Shown: positions 1 through 7,198 of the stretch, one piece after another | How positions within the stretch are numbered: position 1 is the first letter of the stretch | Layout of the letters: the number at the start of each line of letters is the position of its first letter | Origin: an uncultured Ruminococcus sp. | GTDB lineage: Bacteria; Bacillota; Clostridia; Oscillospirales; Ruminococcaceae | Direction: 5' to 3' | Assembly (NCBI GenBank): GCA_946540705.1 | Contig: CAMNJD010000455.1 | Location: forward strand, 1-14,374 | DNA length: 14,374 nt | Notes under the pieces: generated by a model | What the model was told of the DNA's origin: nothing | The model's database searches: none | What the model saw: only the letters and a program-made list of their open reading frames with translations | Made by a program: the position numbers and the translations under genes

Positions 1-1
1 T

Positions 2-52
2 AAGAGAGGGGAGAGAATGAGCGACCGCAGGGAGCGATCTTTCCCCTCTCTT
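2..52. repeat. Long inverted repeat at the window edge, possible terminator of an upstream gene
   Basis: Bases 2-12 are the exact reverse complement of 42-52 (AAGAGAGGGGA / TCCCCTCTCTT). Pairing continues to 16/38 with one G-T wobble, giving about 15 bp around a loop of about 21 nt. The loop holds two copies of GAGCGA. No T-run follows on the plus strand, so termination is only one reading; any gene it would serve lies outside the window. Confidence 0.5.
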
Positions 53-159
53 GTGGTTCTCTCTCAGAAATTGCGCCCCGCGCCCAGTGATAATAAACGA
101 TAGAACAAAGGATACAGAGAGAATGACAAATACCCCAACCTCTTTGTAAATGCAAAAAT

Positions 160-178
160 GAAAATGATAATCATTTCA
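160..178. promoter_or_regulatory. Fur-box-like palindrome upstream of the galactosidase operon
   Basis: The 19-mer GAAAATGATAATCATTTCA matches the classical Fur consensus GATAATGATAATCATTATC at 15 of 19 positions and contains the perfect palindrome ATGATAATCAT. It ends 36 nt upstream of the -35 element at 215. That is farther upstream than a typical repressor site, so it could act as a distal operator, serve an activator, or be an AT-rich coincidence. No Fur gene is in view. Confidence 0.4.
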
Positions 179-204
179 AGATTTCAAGATTTCAAGGTTT
201 CAAA
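173..204 (+). repeat. Four tandem 8-bp repeats (ATTTCAAG) next to the promoter
   Basis: Three exact copies of ATTTCAAG (173-180, 181-188, 189-196) are followed by a diverged copy GTTTCAAA (197-204). The array overlaps the Fur-like palindrome and ends 10 nt before the -35 hexamer. The position would suit direct-repeat operators for a transcription factor; simple slippage is the alternative. Confidence 0.6.
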
Positions 205-214
205 CCGATTTTAC

Positions 215-243
215 TTGACTATCAGAGAGAATTCATGTATAAT
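215..243 (+). promoter_or_regulatory. Sigma-A promoter of the galactosidase operon
   Basis: TTGACT (215-220) and TATAAT (238-243) are separated by 17 nt, close to the ideal sigma-A layout. Transcription would start near 250, giving a 5' UTR of about 50 nt before the GH42 start at 302. The ribosome binding site there (AAGGCAGGTG region, 285-294) is only moderate. Confidence 0.8.
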
Positions 244-301
244 AATATAAATAGAAGATACATAGGCAGAACATATGTTTTGAAAAGGCAGGTGTATCAA
301 C

Positions 302-2365
302 ATGAACCGTCCCCCAATCCCCTATCCGCATATGCTCCACGGCTGCGATTATAACCCGGAGCAATGGCTGAACCGCCCCGATATCCTCCGGCAGGATATC
401 GAACAGATGAAAGAGGCACGCATCAACTGTGTCTCGGTCGGTATTTTTGCATGGACAGCGCTGGAACCCGCCGAGGGTGACTATCATCTGGACTGGCTGG
501 CTGAGATCATCGACAATCTCTATGCGAACGGCATCTATACCGTTCTCGCAACGCCCTCCGGCGCGAAGCCCGCGTGGATGGCGCACAAATATCCGGAGAT
601 CCGCCGGGTCAGCGCGGAGCGTGTCCGCGATTTGCAGGGCGGCCGGCATAATCACTGCTACACCTCCCCTGTCTACCGCGAAAAGACCCGCGCAATCAAC
701 GAACAGCTCGCGAAACGGTTTGCGCATCATCCCGGCGTCATTCTCTGGCATGTGAGCAACGAAATTCAGGGAGAGTGTCACTGCCCGCTTTGTCAGGATG
801 CATTCCGGAACTGGCTGAAGGCGCGCTACGGTACGCTTGATGCGCTGAATCAGGCGTGGTGGACGGCATTCTGGTCGCATACCTATACCGCATGGGAGCA
901 GATCGAATCCCCCTCCCCGATCGGCGAAACAAACGTTCACGGCCTGAACCTCGACTGGAAGCGCTTCTGTACGGCGCAGACCCGCAGCTTCTTTGAGAAT
1001 GAGATCGCGCCGCTGAAAGCCGAAAATCCCGAGATTCCCGTCACCATGAACCTCATGGGCTTCTATGACGGCATCAACTACTGGGAAATGGCGAAGTCCC
1101 TCGATGTTGTGTCGTGGGACAGCTACCCGACATGGCACTCCAATCAGGACGGCGACGAAACCTACAATGCGTTCTGGGCAGATGCGTTTTCCGACATCTG
1201 CCGTTCGATGCTCGGCAAGCCGTTCCTGCTCATGGAAAATACCCCCTCGCAGACCAACTGGCACGGTGTCTGCCGCCCGAAAACATGGGGCTTCCACCGA
1301 CTGACCGCGATCGACAACCTCGCACACGGCGCCGACAGCATCCAGTATTTCCAGTGGCGCCAGAGCCGGGGCTGCTCCGAGAAATTCCACGGCGCAGTCA
1401 TGACCCACGCCAACCGCACGGATACCCGTGTCTTTCAGGAGGTGCGCGGCGTCGGCGGGATGCTCGAAAAGCTCGACCGCCTGCGGGGTGCAAGAACCGA
1501 ATCCAAGGTCGCACTGCTCTACGATATCGAGAGCCACTGGGCGGTCAATGACGCAAAAGGGCCGCGCAATGAGGGCATCGGCGACAATGATCTGATGCTC
1601 CGGTTCTATCTGCAATTCTGGAAGGCCGGCATCCCGGTCGATATTCTCAATCCGGAGCAGGATTATTCCGGCTATACGCTGGTCTGCGCACCGATGCTGT
1701 ATATGCTCTCCGGGGCAGCCGCAGAGCGCCTGCTGAGCTATGTCAAATCCGGCGGAACGCTCGTCATGACCATGCATTCGGGCATAGTCGATGAACATGA
1801 TCTCTGCTATCTGGGCGATACGCCTGCCTGCGGACTGGCGGAGGCGGCGGGCATCCGTTTCCTTGAAATCGACCCGCTGTACGACGGGCAGTATGAAACG
1901 GTGCAGATCGTGAAGGCGCCGTTCCCGCTTGCGGAAAGCTACCGCTGTGAGCGGCTCTGCGGACGCGCTGCGGCAGAGGGCGCGGAGGTGCTCGGTGTCT
2001 ATGAGACTGACAATCCCTGCATGCCGGACAATATCCCCTGTCTCACCCGCCGTGCATTCGGACGCGGCATGATCTACTATACCGGCGCGTTCATGGAGGA
2101 TCGGTTCTACTCCGATTTTCTGCTGTCTCTGGCGGAAAAGCTGGAGATCGCTCCGGCACTCGACACGACCCTCCCGCACGGTGTCGTGACGGCATCGCGC
2201 CGTGCAAAGGACGGCACCGAGTTTTTCTTTGTGATGAACTGGACACGCGAACAGAAGGCCGTGAACCTGCCGTTTGCACTGAAGGATTATGAGAGCGGCA
2301 AGGTCTATCAGAGCAAGCTGCCGCTCGCACCCTACGGGGCGAAAATTCTGATCCGAACGCTCTGA
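302..2365 (+). CDS. GH42 beta-galactosidase
   Basis: This 687-residue protein hydrolyses terminal beta-D-galactosides; its length is usual for glycoside hydrolase family 42. The N-terminal GCDYNPEQW segment is typical of the family. The acid/base Glu is E154 in HVSNE and the nucleophile is E312 in LLMENTPS. C119, C159, C161 and C164 match the four-cysteine zinc cluster known from Thermus A4 beta-galactosidase. After the TIM barrel come a trimerisation-like domain and a small C-terminal beta domain. There is no signal peptide, so it should act in the cytoplasm on imported oligosaccharides. The ATG is preceded by a moderate Shine-Dalgarno and a strong promoter. It sits 46 nt upstream of an alpha-galactosidase, and the pair would remove both anomers of galactose. 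The exact substrate (lactose, galactan or human-milk type) cannot be read from sequence. Confidence 0.95.
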   Translation: MNRPPIPYPHMLHGCDYNPEQWLNRPDILRQDIEQMKEARINCVSVGIFAWTALEPAEGDYHLDWLAEIIDNLYANGIYTVLATPSGAKPAWMAHKYPEIRRVSAERVRDLQGGRHNHCYTSPVYREKTRAINEQLAKRFAHHPGVILWHVSNEIQGECHCPLCQDAFRNWLKARYGTLDALNQAWWTAFWSHTYTAWEQIESPSPIGETNVHGLNLDWKRFCTAQTRSFFENEIAPLKAENPEIPVTMNLMGFYDGINYWEMAKSLDVVSWDSYPTWHSNQDGDETYNAFWADAFSDICRSMLGKPFLLMENTPSQTNWHGVCRPKTWGFHRLTAIDNLAHGADSIQYFQWRQSRGCSEKFHGAVMTHANRTDTRVFQEVRGVGGMLEKLDRLRGARTESKVALLYDIESHWAVNDAKGPRNEGIGDNDLMLRFYLQFWKAGIPVDILNPEQDYSGYTLVCAPMLYMLSGAAAERLLSYVKSGGTLVMTMHSGIVDEHDLCYLGDTPACGLAEAAGIRFLEIDPLYDGQYETVQIVKAPFPLAESYRCERLCGRAAAEGAEVLGVYETDNPCMPDNIPCLTRRAFGRGMIYYTGAFMEDRFYSDFLLSLAEKLEIAPALDTTLPHGVVTASRRAKDGTEFFFVMNWTREQKAVNLPFALKDYESGKVYQSKLPLAPYGAKILIRTL

Positions 2366-2411
2366 TACGGGGGAATCCCGCGAAAACAAACGGAATGGAG
2401 GATATCAGGAC

Positions 2412-4625
2412 ATGATCACCTATATCGAATCCGCAAGACAATTTCATCTGAATACCGCACACACCAGCTATGTACTCGCAGTTGCCGACGAGGGCTATCT
2501 GGCACATGTCTACTGGGGGCCCAAGCTCGAGCCGCAGGATCTCACTGACCTGCTCCGGCTGGATGAGCCGCCCTTTGTCCCCTCTGCAAACAACCGCGAG
2601 CGTGCCAGCTTTCTCGATACCACGCCGTTTGAATATCCCTGCGGCTTTACCGGCGACTACCGCGAGCATGCCTTCGGCATCGAAACGACCGGCGGCTTCC
2701 GCGCCTGTGACCTGCGCTATGTCCGCTTCCGTATTTTCAGCGGCAAGCAGGATCCGGAGGGGCTGCCGCATACGGTCGGCGAGGGCGCGGAAACGCTGAT
2801 GATCACCATGACCGATGCACCGACCGGCATCACCGTTCTGCTGTATTACACGATCTACCGCGATTCGGATGCGGTCATCCGGCGCGTGGCCGTCCGCAAT
2901 GACGGCGAAAAGCCTGTGCTGCTGAACCGCGTGCTCTCAGCCTCCGTCGATCTCGACGACGACCGCTTTGAGATGATCTCGCTCTACGGCTCGTGGGCGC
3001 GGGAGCGTCAGCTTGACCGTCAGCCCCTGCGGCACGGAAAACAGCGCATTGACAGCCTGCGCGGGGAATCCTCGCACCAGTACAGCCCGTTTTTTGCACT
3101 GGTCAATCCGCAGACGACCGAGGAAAGCGGCAATGCCTACGGCTTTACGCTGATCTATTCGGGCAATTTTATGCTTCAGGCGGAGCTCACGCAGCATTGC
3201 CAGACCAGAGCCCAGATCGGCATTCAGCCGGAGGATTTTGTCTGGGAGCTGCGCCCCGGCGCGTATTTCGATTCGCCGGAGGCTGTGATGGTCTACAGTG
3301 CAGAGGGGCTCGGGGGCATGTCCCGCACCTTCCACAAGCTGTTTTACAATCACCTGATCCGCAGCAAGTGGCGCGATCAGGAGCGCCCGGTCCTCATCAA
3401 TAACTGGGAAGCAACCTATTTCAACTTTGATCTTGCCAAATTGCAGGGCATTGCGCAGGAGGCCGCCCGCCTCGGCATTGAGCTCTTTGTGCTGGATGAC
3501 GGCTGGTTCGGCAGACGCGACAGCGATAACTGCTCGCTCGGCGACTGGATCCCCGATCAGCGGAAGCTCCCCGGCGGCCTGAAGCCCCTGACCGATACCG
3601 TCACCGGCCTTGGCATGAAGTTCGGGCTGTGGTTTGAGCCGGAGATGATCTCGCCGGACAGCGACCTGTTCCGTGCGCATCCGGATTACGCGATCCAGAT
3701 TCCCGGCCGCCCGCTGACGCAGTCCCGCGCACAGTATGTGCTGGACTACAGCCGCGAGGAGGTGCGCGAGGCGGTCTGGGCGCAGATGCAGGCCGTGCTC
3801 GATTCCGTTCCTGTCTCGTATATCAAGTGGGATATGAACCGGCAGATCACGGAGCCCGGCTCGGCCATGCTGCCGCCGCACCGCCAGAAGGAGCTCTGGC
3901 ACCGCTATGTGCTCGGTGTATATGCGCTGATGGAGCGGCTCGTCACCGAATATCCCGATATTCTGCTCGAAACCTGTTCCGGCGGCGGCGCCCGCTTTGA
4001 TGCGGGAATGCTCTACTATTCGCCGCAGATCTGGAGCAGCGACAATACCGACGCCAGAGAGCGGCTGCGCATTCAGTACGGCGCCTCGATGTTCATGCCG
4101 CCGTCTGCGATGGGCGCGCATGTCAGCGTGTGCCCGAATCATGCGACCGGCCGCGATACCCCCTTTGAGACACGCGCCCATGTCGCGATGAACGGCACCT
4201 TTGGCTATGAGCTGGACGTCACGCAGCTTACCGATGAGGAAAAGGCACAGATCCCCGAGCAGATCCGCCGGTATCACAGCATCAGCGGGCTTGTCCGCGA
4301 GGGTGCGCTCTACCGCCTCGGCGACCCGTACCGGCTGAGCGCCTGCGCTGCACAGACCCATTCCGGCTGGGATGCGTGGATGTATGTTTCTGAGCAAAAG
4401 GACAGGGCGCTGCTGACCTATGTGCAGATCACCGCAGAGGCGAATATGCGCTCACGGCGGGTTGTCCTTTCGGGACTTGACGAAAATGCAGTCTACCATT
4501 ATAATATAGACGGAACGGATTATCAGAAAACCGGTGCATATCTGATGCACTGCGGCGTGCTGTTCCGCAATCTCTGGGGCGATATGCAGAGCGAACAGGT
4601 GCTGTTCACGGCCGTCACAGAATAA
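2412..4625 (+). CDS. GH36 alpha-galactosidase
   Basis: This 737-residue protein releases alpha-1,6-linked galactose from raffinose-family oligosaccharides, melibiose or galactomannan fragments. It has the full family 36 layout: an N-terminal beta-supersandwich to about residue 320, a TIM barrel, and a C-terminal beta domain. Diagnostic motifs are LDDGWFGRRD (361-370), KWDMNR with nucleophile D474, CSGGGARFD (522-530), and WSSDNTDA with probable acid/base D544. The 70-residue spacing of D474 and D544 equals that of the catalytic pair in Geobacillus AgaA (D478/D548). No signal peptide is present, so the enzyme is cytoplasmic. The start at 2412 is set by GGAGG at 2397-2401, 10 nt upstream. The 46-nt gap after the GH42 gene has no terminator, so the two are co-transcribed. 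Confidence 0.96.
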   Translation: MITYIESARQFHLNTAHTSYVLAVADEGYLAHVYWGPKLEPQDLTDLLRLDEPPFVPSANNRERASFLDTTPFEYPCGFTGDYREHAFGIETTGGFRACDLRYVRFRIFSGKQDPEGLPHTVGEGAETLMITMTDAPTGITVLLYYTIYRDSDAVIRRVAVRNDGEKPVLLNRVLSASVDLDDDRFEMISLYGSWARERQLDRQPLRHGKQRIDSLRGESSHQYSPFFALVNPQTTEESGNAYGFTLIYSGNFMLQAELTQHCQTRAQIGIQPEDFVWELRPGAYFDSPEAVMVYSAEGLGGMSRTFHKLFYNHLIRSKWRDQERPVLINNWEATYFNFDLAKLQGIAQEAARLGIELFVLDDGWFGRRDSDNCSLGDWIPDQRKLPGGLKPLTDTVTGLGMKFGLWFEPEMISPDSDLFRAHPDYAIQIPGRPLTQSRAQYVLDYSREEVREAVWAQMQAVLDSVPVSYIKWDMNRQITEPGSAMLPPHRQKELWHRYVLGVYALMERLVTEYPDILLETCSGGGARFDAGMLYYSPQIWSSDNTDARERLRIQYGASMFMPPSAMGAHVSVCPNHATGRDTPFETRAHVAMNGTFGYELDVTQLTDEEKAQIPEQIRRYHSISGLVREGALYRLGDPYRLSACAAQTHSGWDAWMYVSEQKDRALLTYVQITAEANMRSRRVVLSGLDENAVYHYNIDGTDYQKTGAYLMHCGVLFRNLWGDMQSEQVLFTAVTE

Positions 4626-4630
4626 AAGCA

Positions 4631-4669
4631 GCACCGCACAAAGCCCGTCTGACGGCTTGGCGGCGGTGC
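4631..4669. other. Stem-loop after the alpha-galactosidase gene
   Basis: GCACCGC (4631-4637) pairs with GCGGTGC (4663-4669), and AAGCC (4641-4645) pairs inside with GGCTT (4654-4658). No T-run follows on the plus strand. On the minus strand the stem is followed by TGCTTTTATT, so it looks more like a minus-strand terminator, although no minus-strand gene is seen here. It may instead trim or protect the 3' end of the galactosidase mRNA. A weaker inverted pair (CGGGC 4683-4687 / GCCCG 4703-4707) lies just downstream. Confidence 0.5.
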
Positions 4670-4770
4670 AGAAACCCGATCACGGGCAACAAACAGAAAA
4701 TCGCCCGGATTTCGACAGAAACCGGCGCAGATGCGTCAGTTTCACATAACACGGAGGCAACATAACAACA

Positions 4771-5532
4771 TTGACAAATCCAAAACGAAAACTCAAGATC
4801 ACACTGATCGCGTGGGCAATCCTGATCGCTCTGGGTATCGTGCTTGCTCTGCTTTTTCAGAACGGCGTGCTTTGGTTCAATATGCCCTCGAAGCGGAAAT
4901 ATCCCGTGCGCGGCGTCGATGCCTCGCATTATCAGGGGCAGATCAACTGGAACACGATCGCGCAGCAGGACATCACCTTCGCTTTCCTGAAGGCAACCGA
5001 GGGCTCCGGCACGGTCGATGACTGCTTTCAGGAAAACTGGAAGAATGCCCGTGCTGCCGGACTGTATGTCGGCGCATACCATTTCTTCAGCTTCGACAGT
5101 TCCGCTTCGACACAGGCCGATAATTTCTGCGGGACCGTGCCGGTCGAGGAGGATGCGCTCCCGCCTGTGATCGACCTGGAATATTACCGCAGGGAGAATC
5201 TCCCGGACGCAAATGCTGTGCGCGAGAGCCTGCGGGTGCTCGTGACGCGCCTGCGCAATACCTACGGCAAAACGCCGATCATCTACACGACGAATGCCTG
5301 CCGGGAGAAATACCTGAAGGACGCGGACTTCACCTACACGCTCTGGATCCGCAGCATTTTTGACAGTCCGCCGGACGGTCTGACGCCGGAATGGACATTC
5401 TGGCAGTATAACCCGCACGGCGTGCTGGACGGCTATCACGGTGAAGAATCGTGCATCGACCTCAATGTCTACCGCGGCAGCATGGAGGAATTCCGCGCAT
5501 TTGCGAAGAAACGCATTACCGATGACGAATGA
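4771..5532 (+). CDS. Membrane-anchored GH25 lysozyme-like muramidase
   Basis: The product is 253 residues. A basic N-terminus (NPKRKLK) and one hydrophobic helix (about 10-28) form an uncleaved anchor, followed by a GH25 catalytic domain from about 45 to 245. GH25 enzymes cleave the beta-1,4 MurNAc-GlcNAc bond of peptidoglycan. Visible motifs are GVDASHYQG with catalytic D50, KATEG (74-78), GAYHFF (101-106), DLE with D135/E137, WTFWQY and the terminal DLNVYRG. No cell-wall-binding repeats or sorting signal occur, so it probably works at the outer membrane face in wall remodelling. The start is TTG, about 13 nt after GGAGG (4753-4757), a longer than usual gap; no better in-frame start precedes the anchor. 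It lies 33 nt upstream of rsmD. Confidence 0.88.
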   Translation: MTNPKRKLKITLIAWAILIALGIVLALLFQNGVLWFNMPSKRKYPVRGVDASHYQGQINWNTIAQQDITFAFLKATEGSGTVDDCFQENWKNARAAGLYVGAYHFFSFDSSASTQADNFCGTVPVEEDALPPVIDLEYYRRENLPDANAVRESLRVLVTRLRNTYGKTPIIYTTNACREKYLKDADFTYTLWIRSIFDSPPDGLTPEWTFWQYNPHGVLDGYHGEESCIDLNVYRGSMEEFRAFAKKRITDDE

Positions 5533-5565
5533 GTACAGAACAGGGAAAGGAGGCCGTTCACCGCT

Positions 5566-6111
5566 ATGCGTGTGATAACCGGAACCGCCAGAGGGCGCAG
5601 ACTGATGACGCCCGAGGGGCTTGATACCAGACCGACGACCGATAAGGTCAAGGAGGCGGTCTGCTCCTCGCTCCAATTCGACTTCCCCGGCGCGTCCGTG
5701 CTGGATCTGTTTGCAGGCAGCGGACAAATGGGCATCGAGGCACTGAGCAGAGGCGCGGCACATGCCGTCTTTACCGACAGCGACAAGCGCGCACTGGGCT
5801 GCATCCGGCAGAATGTCCGGAACTGCGGCTTCTCGGAGATCGCTGAGATCATGCAGAGCGATGCGCTGAGCTACCTTCAGCGGACAAGCCTGCGCTTTGA
5901 TATCGCATTTCTCGACCCGCCCTACCGCAAGGGGATCTTACAGGCCGTTTTGCCGGTTCTTGCCGAAAAAATGCAGAAAAACGGCGTGATTGTCTGCGAA
6001 CATGAGCCGGAATGCAATTTACCGCAAACAATTCTTGATTTCCACTTGCAAAAGCAGAAGAAATATGGTAAAATAGTAATAAGTATGTATCGGCAGGAAC
6101 CGGAGGAATAA
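5566..6111 (+). CDS. rsmD: 16S rRNA (guanine(966)-N(2))-methyltransferase RsmD
   Basis: This 181-residue SAM-dependent enzyme methylates G966 of 16S rRNA in the small ribosomal subunit. The N-terminus MRVITGTARGRRL and the DTRPTTDKVKEA segment are hallmarks of RsmD. The SAM-binding loop is VLDLFAGSGQMGIEA (45-59), and the catalytic motif IV is LDPPY (116-120). Length is normal for the family. AAAGGAGG (5546-5553) lies 12 nt before the ATG. Linkage of rsmD with coaD is widespread in Firmicutes and supports both calls. The last part of the gene carries a candidate promoter for coaD. Confidence 0.96.
   Translation: MRVITGTARGRRLMTPEGLDTRPTTDKVKEAVCSSLQFDFPGASVLDLFAGSGQMGIEALSRGAAHAVFTDSDKRALGCIRQNVRNCGFSEIAEIMQSDALSYLQRTSLRFDIAFLDPPYRKGILQAVLPVLAEKMQKNGVIVCEHEPECNLPQTILDFHLQKQKKYGKIVISMYRQEPEE
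6046..6074 (+). promoter_or_regulatory. Candidate extended -10 promoter for coaD inside rsmD
   Basis: TTGCAA (6046-6051) and TAAAAT (6069-6074) are 17 nt apart, and TGG directly before the -10 gives the extended TGn motif. A start near 6081 would lie within the last codons of rsmD, about 80 nt upstream of coaD. Sequence match only; such AT-rich matches can arise by chance. Confidence 0.45.
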
Positions 6112-6160
6112 CCGACCGTCCTGTCCGTGCGGAAACCAGACAGCAGAAAGGATCGTTTTT

Positions 6161-6754
6161 ATGCCGGATAATAAACAGCGCCGCGTTGCGGTATGCCCGG
6201 GCAGCTTTGACCCGGTGACCTTCGGGCATCTTGATATCATCAGCAGAGCCTCAAAGCTCTTTGATAAGGTCATTGTGCTGGTCTCCGCGAATCTCGAAAA
6301 GCATCCGTCCTTTACCCTCACCGAGCGGCTTCTGATGATCGAAAAGGTCACAAAGCATTTTCATAATATCGTCATTGATATTCTGGAGGATGAGCTGCTC
6401 GCGGATTATGTCCGCAGAGTCAATGCCGACGCAATCGTCAAGGGTCTGCGTGCAGTGACGGACTTTGAATATGAATTTCAGATGGCGCTGGGAAACCGCA
6501 AGCTCTGCCCCGAGGCGGAAACGGTCTTCCTGACGACCGCCGCTGAAAATATGTACCTCAGCTCCAGCATCGTAAAGCAGATCGCCGCGCTCGGCGGTGA
6601 TATCTCCAGCTTCGTGCCGGCCGAGATCGAGCCGGTCATCAGGGAGCGGCTTCGCAGAAAGACTGAAAAGCCCGCCGTCGGTGCAGCGGAAACCAGAAAG
6701 CTGATTCAAGAGGTGCAGCAATTTGCCAATTCAATCGGAAAGGATGAAACATAA
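6161..6754 (+). CDS. coaD: Phosphopantetheine adenylyltransferase CoaD
   Basis: CoaD transfers AMP from ATP to 4'-phosphopantetheine to make dephospho-CoA, the penultimate step of coenzyme A synthesis, in the cytoplasm. The nucleotidyltransferase signature is CPGSFDPVTFGHLDI (12-26) with the T-x-G-H motif at 20-23. KGLRAVTDFEYEFQMA (94-109) and the SSSIVKQIAALGGDIS segment (134-149) are family signatures. At 197 residues it exceeds the usual length of about 160; the extra C-terminal tail (from about 165) is charged and probably helical. An AAAGGA site precedes the ATG. The stop codon abuts the next ATG, indicating translational coupling. Confidence 0.96.
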   Translation: MPDNKQRRVAVCPGSFDPVTFGHLDIISRASKLFDKVIVLVSANLEKHPSFTLTERLLMIEKVTKHFHNIVIDILEDELLADYVRRVNADAIVKGLRAVTDFEYEFQMALGNRKLCPEAETVFLTTAAENMYLSSSIVKQIAALGGDISSFVPAEIEPVIRERLRRKTEKPAVGAAETRKLIQEVQQFANSIGKDET

Positions 6755-7198
6755 ATGAGCGTATTTGATGTACTCGATGAAATGGATGACCTGCTTGACA
6801 ATGCCAAAGCATTTCCGCTTGCCGCGCATAAGATCGTCATTGACGGCGACCGCCTGCGGGAGCTGGTCAACGACATCCGCCTTGCGATGCCCAAGGAGAT
6901 GAAGCGTGCCCAGACGATCGACTATGACTGCGACCGCATCATGAAGGAAGCACAGTCAAACGCGGAAAGCATCATCCGCGGCGCAGAGGAGCGCGCAAAA
7001 ACGCTTGTCTCGGAGGATACCATTACCGAGGAGGCCAAGAAGCGTGCGCATGAGATCCTCGCAAAAACAAAGTCAAAGTGTGAGGACACCAAGGACGCGA
7101 CCGCTGCCTATGTGCTGCAATCGCTGACCGCGACCGAAGCAAGACTCAATGAGCTGCTCAATGAGATTCGCCGGGAGCGGGGAAATTGGGAAAAATAA
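6755..7198 (+). CDS. Small coiled-coil protein encoded next to coaD, function unknown
   Basis: This 147-residue protein has no recognised catalytic motif. It is highly charged and predicted almost entirely helical. An N-terminal segment (about 1-50) resembles short conserved Clostridia proteins often labelled 'ATPase', and a long heptad-like helix from about 55 to 145 is rich in Ala, Glu, Lys and Arg. The look recalls the stalk helices of F-type ATP synthase subunit b or DivIVA-like proteins, which is a resemblance only. There is no signal peptide or membrane helix. The ATG follows the coaD TAA with zero spacing, and an AAAGGA site lies inside the end of coaD. Its 3' end overlaps the VanZ-family gene by 13 nt, so all three are translationally linked. 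Confidence 0.8.
   Translation: MSVFDVLDEMDDLLDNAKAFPLAAHKIVIDGDRLRELVNDIRLAMPKEMKRAQTIDYDCDRIMKEAQSNAESIIRGAEERAKTLVSEDTITEEAKKRAHEILAKTKSKCEDTKDATAAYVLQSLTATEARLNELLNEIRRERGNWEK

Noticed and set aside
11..232. Three copies of GAGAGAAT (11-18, 117-124, 225-232) as operator sites
   Set aside because: The element is short, purine-only and irregularly spaced at about 100 nt; chance is sufficient explanation.
233..2389. Open frame of 718 codons on the minus strand opposite the GH42 gene
   Set aside because: It lies wholly antisense to a gene with intact catalytic motifs. Its translation is rich in Arg, Cys and His with no recognisable domain, and no ribosome binding site or promoter fits. GC-rich codon bias of the real gene explains the lack of stops.
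2937..4397. Open frame of 486 codons on the minus strand opposite the GH36 gene
   Set aside because: Same artefact: antisense to a convincing alpha-galactosidase, low-complexity composition and no motif.
4771..4776. TTGACA at the GH25 start as a -35 promoter element
   Set aside because: No matching -10 hexamer lies 16-18 nt downstream; the TTG is better explained as the start codon.
4615..5763. Minus-strand frame of 382 codons opposite the GH25 and rsmD genes
   Set aside because: It crosses two real genes in antisense and shows no family features.
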